A DNA stretch of 64,000 bases from Adiantum capillus-veneris (Eukaryota; Streptophyta; Polypodiopsida; Polypodiales; Pteridaceae), in contig CM043945.1 in NCBI GenBank assembly GCA_014529385.2, positions 3,012,312 through 3,076,311 on the forward strand. The letters are read 5' to 3'. Under the pieces are notes generated by a model. It was not told the DNA's origin, did no database searches, and saw only the letters and a list, made by a program, of their open reading frames with translations. Of this stretch, positions 1-12,413 are shown one piece after another (position 1 is the first letter of the stretch; every line of letters starts with the position of its first letter). Both the position numbers and the translations under genes were made by a program.

Positions 1-1692
1 TTGTTTTATAAACAACATCATTGATGTTATACATTTTGACCACCTCCTCCCAGTCTTTACATGGTGAAGACTCATTCAAATTGTTGAAGCCTTCAAGAAG
101 TGCATCTTGAATCAATTTGTCTTGCTTCTCTGCTTGATTCGATCATACATGTCAGTTGCATCACCATCCTTTGCACTCTTTGACAGTAAAATCTTCTCAT
201 CTCTAATCTCTTCTTGAATAGTCTTTACCTCTGATTCCTCAAGGCCACAAAGGTATCTAAATACAGTTGTTGGGGGTTTCTTATTCTCCTCTTCTAGATT
301 TTCAATGATTTCTATCCAGCAATCATAAACTAAATCAGAGTACGTGACCATGTGTGCCTGTTTAGCAATCCAACTTGCTGCTGCACTCATTCTTGCCAAT
401 CGAAGAAAAGCCTAAAAAGAAATAGAGAAATAATTAAACTATTGAGCAAGATTTGTTAATTAAACACTATCAAAAAGACAAAGAAAATAACTTACATCCC
501 ATCCGGCACGAGATGCATGTCCCTCTGCAATTCCACTTGCTGCCTTTGGTGGTCGTCCTGAGAAGATCCATTGACTCCGTAAATGTCTCAATATTTGGCT
601 GTAAGGTTGCTTGACATACAATGCCTGAGCCTCCTCATTTGCAATGGCAGATATAGCAGTTGCAACAAATGGAGGAGCATTCACAACAATGCGAGCCTTT
701 CTAAATTTATACACGCTAATCAGTCTTTCAAAGATCTCTTTGTTGTTTTGTTCATTGTGAAGCAAAACTTTTGCAGCATAGATTGAATGCTGCCCATCAA
801 GAATCCAATAATGATAATCTTTAATTTTTTGCTCCTCTACCTCTTCTACTGCCAAAGGAGTCCCCTTCTTTGATTTTGCATTTCGAACAGGCATCAAATA
901 TGCACATGCTGCAGGCTTGGTCGTACTCCGTGAAAATCCAAATAACACACTTTCAGCGTGTTTTTTATCCATAATACGTGCATTATAGTGATCAGGAGCA
1001 AGCCAACAATTTTGAATAGGGATATCAAATTCCCTATATTGGAAAGGAAAATAATTTATGTACTTATTCATTCCACCTGTATCTTTTTCTTGTCCTTTCA
1101 TGGCCTCAGCTTCTAAAACATCTGGATCCACAATTCTCATCTTTGACATTGAACCCTCTGTTGATGAGGATGCCAAAGATGCCTTGTCTACATCCAAAAT
1201 GGAACTAGTTCGCTTAGCTTCTACTTTCTGCACTTTTGCTTGCTTCTTTGTGGATGGTGGTCGTGAAGCTTTCACCTTTTTTCGTTGTAGTGTGGCAATG
1301 ATGGAGCTTTGAAGTTGATCTGCTGTGATATTTGGATTTGATTCTGCAAACTTCCATCCTCGAGAAAACATTGTCTCTTCTTTGTTTCTAGACATGCGCT
1401 CCAATGCATATGCTCCTGGAGATAGTTGAAATTCTAGATTCATTGGAACTAGAATGTCAATGCATTCCACCTCTGGATGACTATCAACTACAGAGACAGA
1501 TGCTTCCACAACTTGTCCAACATCTTCAAACAAGCTGTCATTCTCCTTTTTGGCAATAAATAGATGCACCTTATGAAATTGTGCACCCTCTATACCATGT
1601 ATGTCCAAATACCATTTCCTAAGATCTTTCATTGCAAGTATAGTCAACTGAGACAGCAACCCTTGCAACCTGTTTTTTTGGAGCCATCTTTC
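1..1692 (-). CDS. ParB/DGQHR-like protein gene, partial, frameshifted near its visible end
   Basis: Leftward spliced gene whose 3' end lies outside the window. Exon 1692-496 joins exon 411 downward in phase (GAT then GCT TTT CTT), which extends the reading frame smoothly across an 84-nt intron. The middle of the protein carries NCWLAPDHYNAR, followed about 65 residues later by YWILDGQHSIYAAK. This spacing and the DGQH-x4-AA motif resemble the ParB/sulfiredoxin fold (usual form GxHR-x2-AA), seen in DNA-partition proteins and DGQHR proteins. A K/R-rich, Ser-rich linker precedes it. The second-exon frame stops at 112-114, but an adjacent frame stays open to position 1 with protein-like content (residues such as KDWEEVVKMYNIND), so I infer a 1-nt frameshift near 115-130. 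The array-side end is a splice acceptor, so an upstream exon probably exists. Function unknown. The ParB-like reading is by motif only. Confidence 0.55.
412..495 (-). other. Spliceosomal intron in the ParB-like gene
   Basis: Reading leftward, the donor GAT|GTAAGT is at 495 and the acceptor TTTTTAG|GC ends at 412, preceded by a pyrimidine-rich stretch. Removing these 84 nt joins two open frames in phase 0, whereas read-through reaches a stop after about 11 codons. This is direct sequence support for a eukaryotic gene. Confidence 0.75.
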
Positions 1693-1708
1693 CTGAAACA
1701 AAAAAAAC
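1693..1708 (-). promoter_or_regulatory. Splice-acceptor-like site at the left edge of the tandem array
   Basis: Reading leftward, a T-rich run ends in TTTCAG at 1693 and is followed at once by the open frame of the ParB-like gene. The first in-frame ATG comes only about 24 codons later. This suggests that an exon with the true start lies to the right, in or beyond the repeat array. Confidence 0.5.
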
Positions 1709-1740
1709 CAAATGTTATTTTAACATATACTTTTTTGTAA

Positions 1741-4700
1741 TGGATTAAGTTTGTGTGAATACAAGTTCCACCACTTGTTCAAGCTAGATCTAAGCAAGTA
1801 TACATAGTGATCATTTAAGCTAGTAACTAGGAAAGAAGGGAAGGGGAGAAGTAAGGTCCACCACTTGTCCAAGCTCAGCTCTAGACAACATGGAGAGATT
1901 CGAGGTCTACTAATTGTCTAATATAGGCTAACTATATTGAAACATAGAGAGAAGCAAAGGTCCACCACTTGTCCAATCTAGGGTCCATTGAAACATGGAG
2001 AGAAGGATGCTCCACCATTTGTCCAAAATAGGCTCCATTGAAACATGAGAGAGAAGCAAGATGCACCATGTCTTTGAGATGCTAGGCTCCATTGAAATAC
2101 CTTAAACCCATGATATTTTGTATATGTGGGGTTTAAATTCAAGGTCCACCACTTGTCCAACCTATTATCCCTAGTAGCATGAGTGGTTTGGTCTCAAGAT
2201 TCACCACTTTTCCACTCTATGTCATTATATTAAGAAGATCTGGGTGTTAAGGTCCACCACTTGTCCAACCTATAAGGCTATATCTTAAATGGTATTATTT
2301 ACCACCACTTGGAATGCACATGATGGGTTTTACATAGGGGTATGGTTCCAAGGTCCACCACTTGTCCAAGCTAACTCTATTGAAACATAGAGAGAATCAA
2401 AGGTCCACCACTTGTCCAAGCTAGGCTCCATTGAAACATGGAGAGAAGGATGCTCCACCATTTGTCCAAGCCAGGTTTGATTGAAACATGAAGAGAAGCA
2501 AGCTGCACCATGTCTCCAAAATGCTAGGCTCCATTGAAATATCTTAAACCCATGATATTTCGTACATGGGGGGTTTACATTCAAGGTCCACCACTTGTCC
2601 AACCTATTATCACTAGTAGCATGAGTGGTTTGATGTCAAGATTCACCACTTTTCACTCTATGTCATTATATTAAGAAGATCTGGGTGTTAAGGTCCACCA
2701 CTTGTCCAACCTATAAGGCTATATCTTAAAGGGTATTCTTTCTCACCACTTGGAATGACCATGATAGGTTTTACATGGGGGTTTGGTTCCAAGTTCCACC
2801 ACTTGTCCAAGCTAACTCTATTGAAACATAGAGAGAAGCAAAGGTCCACCACTTGTCTAAGCTAGGGTCCATTGAAACATGGAGAGAAGGATGCTCCACC
2901 ATTTGTCCAAGATAGGCTCCATTGAAACATGAAGAGAAGCAAGCTGCACCATGTCTCCAAGATGCTAAGATCCATTGAAATACCTTAAACCCACGATATT
3001 TTGTACATGGGGAGTTTACATTCAAGGTCCACCACTTGTCCAACCTATTATCTCTAGTAGCATGAGTGGTTTGGTCTCAAGATTCACCACTTTTCCACTC
3101 TATGTCATTACGTTAAGAAGATCTGGGTGTTAAGGTCGACCACTTGTCCAACCTATAAGGGTATATCTTAAAGGGTATTCTTTCTCACCACTTGAAATGT
3201 CCATGATATGTTTTACATGGGGGTTTGGCTCCAAGGTCCACCACTTGTCCAAGCTAACTCTATTGAAACATAGAGAGAAACAAAGGTCCACCACTTGTCC
3301 AAGCTAGGCTCCATTGAAACATGGAGAGAAGGATCCTCTACCATTTGTCGAAGCTAACTCTATTGAAACATGGGGGGTTTACATTCAAGGTCCACCACTT
3401 GTCCAACCTATTAACGCTAGTAGCATGAGTGGTTTGGTCTCAAGATTCACCACTTTTTCACTCTATGTCATTATATTAAGAATATTTGGGTGTTAAGGTC
3501 CACCACTTGTCCAACCTATAAGGCTATATCTTAAGGGTTATTCTTTCTCACCACTTGGAGTGACCAGATAGGTTTTACATGGGGGTTTGGTTCCAAGGTC
3601 CACCACTTGTCCAAGCTAACTCTATTGAAACATAGAGAGAATCAAAGGTCCACCACTTGTCCAAGCTAGGGTCCATTGAAACATGGAGAGAAGGATGCTC
3701 CACCATTTGTCCAAGATACGCTCCATTGAAACATGAAGAGAAGCAAGCTACACCATGTCTCCAAGATGCTAGGCTCCATTGAAATACCTCAAACCCATGA
3801 TATTTTGTACATGGGGGGTTTACATTCAAGGTCCACCACTTGTCCAACCTATTATCTCTAGTAGCATGAGTGGTTTGGTCTCAAGATTCACCATTTTTCC
3901 ACTCTATGTCATTCTATTAAGAATATCTGGGTGCTAAGGTCCACCACTTGTCCAACCTATAAGGCTATATCTTAAACTTTATTCTTTCTCACCACTTGGA
4001 GTTACCAAGATAGGTTTTACATGGAGTTTGGTTTGGTTCAAGGCCCACCACTTGTCCAAGCTAACTCTATTGAAACATAGAGAGAAGCAAAGGTCCACCA
4101 CTTGTCCAAGCTAGGCTCCATTGAAACATGGAGAGAAGGATGCTCCACCATTTGTCCAAGATAGGCTCCATTGAAACATGAAGAGAAGCAATCTGCACCA
4201 TGTCTCCAAGATGCTAGGCTCCATTGAAATACCTTAAACCCATGATATTTCGTACATGGGGGGTTTACATTCAAGGTCCACACTTGTCCAACCTATTATC
4301 TTAGTAGCATGAGTGGTTTGGTCTCAAGATTTACCACTTTTCCACTCTATGTCGTTATATTATGAAGATCTAGGTTTTAAGGTCGACCACTTGTCCAACC
4401 TATAAGGCTAGATCTTAAAGGGTATTATTTCTCACCACTTGGAATGACCATGATATGTTTTACATGGGGGTTTGGTTTCAAGGTCCACCACTTGTCCAAG
4501 CTAACTCTATGGAAACATAGAGAGAAGCAAAGGTCCACCACTTGTCCAAGCTAGGCTCCACTGAGACATTTAGAGAAGGATGATCCCCCATTGGTGGAAG
4601 ATAGGCTTCATTGAAACATGAAAAGAAGCAAGTTGCACCATGTCTCCAAGATTCTAGGATCCATTGAAATACCTTAAACCCACGATATTGTTTACATGTG

Positions 4701-7700
4701 GGGTTTAACGTCAAGGTCAGTCACTTTTCCAAGCTATTATCCCTAGTAGCATGAGTGGTTTGGTCTCAAGATTCACCACTTTTCCACTCTATGTCATTAT
4801 ATAAAGAAGATCTAGGTGTTAAGGTCGACCACTTGTCCAACCTATAAGGGTATATCTTAAAGGGTATTCTTTCTCACCACTTGAAATGTCCATGATATGT
4901 TTTACATAGGGGTTTGGTTCCAGGTCCACCACTTGTCCAAGCTAGGCTCATTGAAACATGGAGAGAAGGATGCTCCACCATTTGTCGAAGCTAGCTAACT
5001 CTATTGAAACATGGAAGGTTTACATTCAAGGTCCACCAGTTGTCCAACCTATTAACGCTAGTAGCATGAGGGGTTTGGTCTCAAGATTCACCACTTTTTC
5101 ACTCTGTGTCATTATATTAAGAATATTTGGGTATTAAGGTCCACCACTTGTCCAACCTATAAGACTATATCTTAATGGTTATTCTTTCTGACCACTTGGA
5201 GTGACCATGAAAGGTTTTACATGGGGGTTTGGTTCCAAGGTCCACCACTTGTCCAAGCTAACTCTATTGAAACATAGAGAGAAGCAAAGGTCCACCACTT
5301 GTCTAAGCTAGGGTCTATTGAAACATGGAGAGAAGGATGCTCCACCATTTGTCCAAGATAGACTCCATTGAAACATGAAGAGAAGCAAGCTGCACCATGT
5401 CTCCAAGATGCTAGCCTCCATCGAAATACCTTAAACCCACGTTATTTTGTACATGGGGAGTTTACATTCAAGATCAACAATTTGTCCAACCTATTATCGC
5501 TAGTAGCATGAGTGGTTTGCTCTCAAGATTCACCACTTTTCCACTCTCTGTCATTATATTAAGAATATTTGGGTGTTAAGGTCCACCACTTGTCCAACCT
5601 ATAAGACTATATCTTAATGGTTATTCTTTCTCACCCCTTGAAAGACTATATCTTAATGGTTATCCCTAGCTATTATTGCTAGTAGCCTGAGTGGTTTGGT
5701 CTCAAGATTCACCACTTTTATTAAGAATATGTGGGTGTTAAGGTCCACCACTTGTCCAACCTATAAGGCTACATCTTAAAGGTTATTCTTTCTTACTACT
5801 TGGAGTGACCATGATAGGTTTTACATGGGGGTTTGGTTCCAAGGTCCACCACTTGTCCAAGCTAACTCTATTGAAACATAGAGAGAAGCAAAGGTCCACC
5901 CCTTGTCTAAGCTAGGGTCCATTGAAACATGGAGAGAAGGATGCTCCACCATTTGTCCAAGGTAGGCTCCATTGAAACATGAGGAGAATCAAGGTGCACC
6001 ATGTCTCCAAGATGCTAGGCTCCATCGAAAAACATTAAACCCACGATATGTCGTAGATGAGGGGTTTACATTCAAGGTCCAACACTTGTCCAAGCTATTA
6101 TTGGTAGTAGCCTGAGTGGTTTGGTCTCAAGATTCACCACTTTTCCACTCTATGTCATTATATTAAGAATATGCGCGTGTTAAGGTCCACCACTTGTCCA
6201 ACCTATAAGGCTACATCTTAAAGGTTATTCTTTATTACCACTTGGAGTGACCATGATAGGTTTTACATGGGGGTTTGGTTCCAAGGTCCACCACTTGTCC
6301 AAGCTAACTCTATTGAAACATAGAGAGAAAAAAAGGTCCACCACTTGTCCAAGCTAGGGTCCATTGAAACATGGAGAGAAGGATGCTCCACCATTTGTCC
6401 AAGATAGGCTCCATTGAAACATGACGAGAAGCAAGCTGCTGCACCATGTCTCCAAGATGCTAGGCTCCATCGAAATACATTAACCCACGATATTTCGTAG
6501 ATGAGGGGTTTACATTCAAGGTCCACCACTTGTCCAAGCTATTATTGCTAGTAGCCTGAGTGGTTTGGTCTCAAGATTCACCACTTTTATTAAGAATATG
6601 TGTGTTAAGGTCCACCACTTGTCCAACCTATAAGGCTACATCTTAAAGGTTATTCTTTCTTACTACTTGGAGTGACCATGATAGGTTTTACATGGGGGTT
6701 TGGTTCCAAGGTCCACCACTTGTCCAAGCTAACTCTATTGAAACATAGAGAGAAGCAAAGGTCCACCCCTTGTCTCAGCTAGGGTCCATTGAAACATGGA
6801 GAGAAGGATGCTCCACCATTTGTCCAAGGTAGGCTCCATTGAAACATGGAGAGAAGAAAGGTGCACCATGTCTCCAAGATGCTAGGCTCCATCGAAAAAC
6901 ATTAAACCCACGATATGTCGTAGATGAGGGGTTTACATTCAAGGTCCAACACTTGTCCAAGCTATTATTGGTAGTAGCCTGAGTGGTTTGGTCTCAAGAT
7001 TCACCACTTTTCACTCTATGTCATTATATTAAGAATATGCGCGTGTTAAGGTCCACCACTTGTCCAACCTATAAGGCTACATCTTAAAGGTTATTCTTTA
7101 TTACCACTTGGAGTGACCATGATAGGTTTTACATGGGGGTTTGGTTCCAAGGTCCACCACTTGTCCAAGCTAACTCTATTGAAACATAGAGAGAAACAAA
7201 GGTCCACCACTTGTCCAAGCTAGGGTCCATTGAAACATGGAGAGAAGGATGCTCCACCATTTGTCCAAGATAGGCTCCATTGAAACATGACGAGAAGCAA
7301 CCTGCACCATGTCTCCAAGATGCTAGGCTCCATCGAAATACATTAAACCCACGATATTCGTAGATGAGGGGTTTACATTCAAGGTCCACCACTTGTCCAA
7401 GCTATTATTGGTTATAGCCTGAGTGGTTTGGTCTCAAGATTCACCACTTTTATTAAGAATATGTGGGTGTTAAGGTCCACGACTTGTCCAACCTATATGG
7501 CTACATCATAAAGGTTATTCTTTCTTACTACTTGGAGTGACCATGATAGGTTTTACATGGGGGTTTGGTTCCAAGATCCACCACTTGTCCAAGCTAACTG
7601 TATTGAAACATAGAGAGAAGCAAAGGTCCACCCCTTGTCTAAGCTAGGGTCCATTGAAACATGGAGAAAAGGATGCTCCACCATTTGTCCAAGGTAGGCT

Positions 7701-10640
7701 CCATTGAAACATGAGGACAAGCAAGGTGCACCATGTCTCCAAGATTCTAGGCTCCATCGAAAAACATTAAACCCACGATATGTCGTAGATGAGGGGTTTA
7801 CATTCAAGGTCCACACTTGTCCAAGCTATTATTGGTAGTAGCCTGAGTGGTTTGGTCTCAAGATTCACCACTTTTCCACTCTATGTCATTATATTAAGAA
7901 TATGCGCGTGTTAAGGTCCACCACTTGTCCAACCTATAAGGCTACATCTTAAAGGTTATTCTTTATTACCACTTGGAGTGACCATGATAGGTTTTACATG
8001 GGGGTTTGGTTCCAAGGTCCACCACTTGTCCAAGCTAACTCTATTGAAACATAGAGAGAAACAAAGGTCCACCACTTGTCCAAGCTAGGGTCCATTGAAA
8101 CATGGAGAGAAGGATGCTCCACCATTTGTCCAAGATAGGCTCCATTGAAACATGACGAGAAGCAAGCTGCACCATGTCTCCAAGATGCTAGGCTCCATCG
8201 AAATACATTAAACCCACGATATTTCGTAGATGAGGGGTTTACATTCAAGGTCCACCACTTGTCCAAGCTATTATTGCTAGTAGCCTGAGTGGTTTGGTCT
8301 CAAGATTCACCACTTTTATTAAGAATATGTGGGTGTTAAGGTCCACCACTTGTCCAACCTATAAGGCTACATCTTAAAGGTTATTCTTTCTTACTACTTG
8401 GAGTGACCATGATAGGTTTTACATGGGGGTTTGGTTCCAAGGTCCACCACTTGTCCAAGCTAACTCTATTGAAACATAGAGAGAAGCAAAGGTCCACCCT
8501 TGTCTAAGCTAGGGTCCATTGAAACATGGAGAGAAGGATGCTCCACCATTTGTCCAAGGTAGGCTCCATTGAAACATGAGGAGAAGCAAGGTGCACCATG
8601 TCTCCAAGATGCTAGGCTCCATCGAAAAACATTAAACCCACGATATGTCGTAGATGAGGGGTTTACATTCAAGGTCCAACACTTGTCCAAGCTATTATTG
8701 GTAGTAGCCTGAGTGGTTTGGTCTCAAGATTCACCACTTTTCCACTCTATGTCATTATATTAAGAATATGCGCGTGTTAAGGTCCACCACTTGTCCAACC
8801 TATAAGGCTACATCTTAAAGGTTATTCTTTATTACCACTTGTAGTGACCATGATAGGTTTTACATGGGGGTTTGGTTCCAAGGTCCACCACTTGTCCAAG
8901 CTAGGGTCCATTGAAACATGGAGAGAAGGATGCTCCACCATTTGTCCAAGATAGGCTCCATTGAAACATGACGAGAAGAAACCTGCACCATGTCTCCAAG
9001 ATGCTAGGCTCCATCGAAATACATTAAACCCACGATATTTCGTAGATGAGGGGTTTACATTCAAGGTCCACCACTTGTCCAAGCTATTATTGCTAGTAGC
9101 CTGAGTGGTTTGGTCTCAAGATTCACCACTTTATTAAGAATATGTGGGTGTTAAGGTCCACCACTTGTCCAACCTATAAGGCTACATCTTAAAGGTTATT
9201 CTTTCTTACTACTTGGAGTGACCATGATAGGTTTTACATGGGGGTTTGGTTCTAAGGTCCACCACTTGTCCAAGCTAACTCTATTGAAACATAGAGAGAA
9301 GCAAAGGTCACCCCTTGTCTAAGCTAGGGTCCATTGAAACATGGAGAGAAGGATGCTCCACCATTTGTCCAAGGTAGGCTCCATTGAAACATGAGGAGAA
9401 GCAAGGTGCACCATGTCTCCAAGATGCTAGGCTCCATCGAAAAACATTAAACCCACGATATGTCGTAGATGAGGGGTTTACATTCAAGGTCCAACACTTG
9501 TCCAAGCTATTATTGGTAGTAGCATGAGTGGTTTTGTCTCAAGATTCACCATTTTTCCACTCTATGTCATTATATTAAGAATATGCGCGTGTTAAGGTCC
9601 ACCACTTGTCCAACCTATAAGGCTACATCTTAAAGGTTATTCTTTATTACCACTTGGAGTGACCATGATAGGTTTTACATGGGTCTTTGGTTCCAAGGTC
9701 CACCACTTGTCCAAGCTAACTCTATTGAATCATAGAGAGAAGCAAAGGTCCACCACTTGTCTAAGCTAGGCTCCATTGAAACATGGAGAGAAGGATGCTC
9801 CACCATTTGTCGAAGCTAACTCTATTGAAACATGGGGGGTTTACGTTCAAGGTCTACCACTTGTCCAAGCTATTAGTGCTAGTAGCATGATTGGTTTTGT
9901 CTCAAGATTCACCACTTTTTCACTATGTCATTATATTAAGAATATTAGGGTGTTAAGGTCCACCACTTGTCCAACCTATAAGGCTATATCTTAAAGGTTA
10001 TTCTTTCTCGCCACTTGGAGTGACCATGATAGGTTTTACATGGGGGTTTGGTTCCAAGGTCCACCACTTGTCCAAGCTAACTCTATTGAATAATAGAGAG
10101 AAGCAAAGGTCCACCACTTGTCCAAGCTTGGGTCCATTGAAACATGGAGAGAAGGATGCTCCACCATTTGTCCAAGATAGGCTCCCTTGAAACATGAAGA
10201 GAAGCAAGATGCACGATGTCTCCAAGATGTTAGGCTCCATCGAAATACCTTAAACCCACGATATTTCGTAGATGGGGGGTTTACTTTCAAGGTTCACCAC
10301 TTGTCCAAGCTATTATCGCTAGTAGCATGGTTTGGTCTCAAGATTCACCAGTTTTCCACTCTATGTCATTATATGAAGAATATCTGGGTGTTAAGGTCCA
10401 CCACTTGTCCAACCTATAAGGCTATATCTTAAATGATTTTTTTGACCACTTGGAATGTGCATGATATATTTTACATGGGGTTTTGTTCCAAGGTCCACCA
10501 CTTGTCCAAGCTAGATCTATTACATATATATTATACATACAATATTCAACTAGATTCCCTACCTATCATGTCCAGTAGCATGGATGCTCTAGCTTGAAGG
10601 TCCACCACTTGTCCAACCTATACTCTCTTATGTAAGGGAG
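1741..10640. repeat. Large tandem repeat array, ~440-bp unit
   Basis: About 19 head-to-tail units can be followed by the marker TTTTACATGGGGGTTTGG, at about 2329, 2769, 3211, 3574, 4017, 4457, 4902, 5217, 5820, 6260, 6687, 7130, 7550, 7997, 8420, 8863, 9234, 9678, 10036 and 10470. Most spacings are 420-447 bp. Short ones (315-371) are units with missing sub-repeats. Each full unit is itself built from about eight sub-repeats of 36-80 bp, most carrying a form of GGTCCACCACTTGTCCAA, with diverged forms such as CTCCACCATTTGTCC, TGCACCATGTCTCC and ATTCACCACTTTTCC. All copies keep one orientation. Open frames of 60-90 codons on the minus strand (LDKWWT-type peptides) are by-products of the repeat. 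Confidence 0.93.
5820..9700. repeat. Dimeric higher-order repeat, ~866 bp
   Basis: Two versions of the ~440-bp unit alternate here. Type A has GTCCACCCCTTGTCT (5894, 6761, 7626, 8492 as a shortened form, 9307) and ATATGTCGTAG. Type B has GACGAGAAG (6423, 7289, 8154, 8970) and ATATTTCGTAG. Same-type spacings are 867, 865, 866 and 815 bp for A, and 866, 865 and 816 bp for B. The last interval is shorter because a ~50-bp sub-repeat is missing. Copies of one type are much closer to each other than to their neighbours, so the AB pair was amplified as a block more recently than the rest of the array. Confidence 0.88.
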
Positions 10641-11520
10641 ATCTCGCTATAAATTCAAAACCTTCCCGCCTAAATTTAAAATATCCCTCCCAAATCTTAA
10701 ATATCCACCTAAATTTTAAAATATCCCGCCCAAATTTTAAAATTCAAACTTTTTTATAAAAATTTAAATTTTACTACTTAAATTTAAAATATTCCACGCG
10801 AAATTGATTTTAAATTCAAGTTTACCACAAAAAGATATCATTATACCACCTAAATTCAAATATGCAAACCTCAAATCATTATATTGTACATAAATTCAAA
10901 CAAATTCAAATTAACAAGCCTAAACTGATATTAGTTTGCATAGATATGAATTTATCACACCTAAATTATGTCACCATGTTAGAGAGAGTGGTTAGAGAAT
11001 TTGAACAAGGTCCACCACTTGTCCAACCTAGATACCAAGAAGGATTGAGTGTACAAGGTATTGTTTGGAGGTCCTTATAGTCCACTGGTCTCAAGGTCCA
11101 CCACTTGTGGTAAGGGTCACCAAAAAGTGTATATTCATCCAAAGAAATACACGTATTTTTGGTCTACATGTCCTAGTTTAAACCATTTATGTCCACTAGG
11201 TGTATCACTAAACAACACTACTATTTTTGAGAAACAGAAGTTAAAATCATATCTACAAATGGATTAGAGGAAAATCAGCTCAGCATACATCCAGAACTCG
11301 CTACAAGAATCGACTTTAAGAGATCACGCAAGTAGGTCTTCCATTCAATTTTACTAGTATTACAATGTGTTAGTTATTTGTGATATTTATGTATGTATAT
11401 ATACTATGTGTGCATATCGTAATTAAGTGTAATTGTGTATCTGCATTATGTATGAGTATTACAATGAAATAACACAAATATACATACATACACATAGATA
11501 ACACAGACGCACACATACAT
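10641..11520. other. AT-rich spacer with isolated array core motifs
   Basis: No gene seen. From 10,641 to about 10,870 the sequence is AT-rich with diverged short repeats of the form CCCAAATTTTAAAA. The array core GGTCCACCACTTGTCCAA reappears singly near 11,011 and a partial copy (GGTCCACCACTTGTGG) near 11,095, both in the array orientation. They tie this spacer to the flanking arrays. Confidence 0.6.
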
Positions 11521-11620
11521 GAGCATGTATTTTCAAGAGAGAGATAGCAAGATACAGAGATAGATAGATAGATAGAGAGAGAGATAAATACCTATTTTTT
11601 AGAGAGAGGAGAGAGAAAGA
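11521..11620. repeat. GATA/GA-rich simple sequence
   Basis: Short GAGA and GATAGATA runs, with the larger stretch at 11,560-11,620. They lead directly into the 90-bp tandem repeat, which has the same GAGAGA-rich composition. Confidence 0.6.
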
Positions 11621-11870
11621 TAACAGATTTCACTGTGTTTATGTATGTGGAAGAGAGGAAGACGGTGTATGGAAATATGTGCACGTATTTTCAAGAGAGA
11701 GACAACAAGATAACAGATTTCATTGTGGTTATGTATGTGGAAGTGAGGAAGACGATGTGTGGGAATATGTGCATGTATTTTCAAGAGAGAGACATCAAGA
11801 TAACAGATTTCACTGTGGTTATGTATGTGGAAGAGAGGAAGACGATGTGTGGGAATATGTGTATGTGTGC
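11621..11870. repeat. 90-bp tandem repeat, about 2.8 copies
   Basis: TAACAGATTT recurs at 11,621, 11,711 and 11,801, exactly 90 bp apart. The units share blocks such as GTTATGTATGTGGAAG and TTTTCAAGAGAGAGAC. Because 90 is divisible by three, a plus-strand frame stays open through all units (30-residue period, YVEERKT.YGNMC). I do not take this as proof of coding. Confidence 0.8.
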
Positions 11871-12413
11871 GGGGATACTTTTAAACTATGTATCTCTATC
11901 TTTTGACGAGAGAGTGTGTGTGCAAGAAGAGTTACAGAGAACCATCTTCTCTATATGGAGAAAGACAGAGAGTGAGAGAGAGAGAAATACCTGTTTTTTC
12001 TCTATTCGTGAGGTGTGCAATGTCTCCTGAGAAGACTGCCCGATCCTGCCCTTCTGGAAAGCGTTGTGTACGCTGCTGTTTCTTTATCTTGTGCGCGAAC
12101 TTTCAATCCTGTGCACTCCACCTGTGTGTTGTGTACGATGCCGAGCTTGCTCCTCTACGTGCGCGTATACTCCAACTGTGTGCGATCCGTGTGCGCTTTC
12201 TATGTGTTTGCTGCTCGCCTGCTTTCTCTGTGTGCGTTGCTCGTGCGCTCTCTGTGTGCCTAATCTTGATAGGGTTTATTAGAATGCCACGTATGCTACA
12301 AGTCCATGTTTTATCATAGGATTAAAAAAAACAAAAGCAATATAAAAAATTAACCAATTCACACGGCCCAAAATAAAAATAAAGAAATCATGGTTGAAAA
12401 TATGAAAAACATG
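11871..12413. other. Noncoding spacer, CpG/TGTG-rich part
   Basis: Several overlapping open frames of 70-140 codons exist on the plus strand, Cys- and Arg-rich, with no recognisable family and no agreement on one frame. I treat them as chance. The sequence between 12,050 and 12,260 is rich in TGTGCG-type words, unlike the AT-rich flanks. Confidence 0.4.

Noticed and set aside
1978-10290. Family of 60-90-codon minus-strand frames with LDKWWT, LGQMVEHPS and AWTSGGP peptides
   Set aside because: They repeat because the DNA repeats. Indels between units are not kept to multiples of three and starts and stops vary, so no protein is supported.
1741-10640. CRISPR-like array
   Set aside because: Sub-repeats are not separated by unique spacers; the spacers repeat too, and the setting is a plant nuclear genome.
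11888-12319. 143-codon plus-strand frame
   Set aside because: Overlaps two other frames of similar length on the same strand, is Cys/Arg/Leu-rich by composition, and matches nothing I know.
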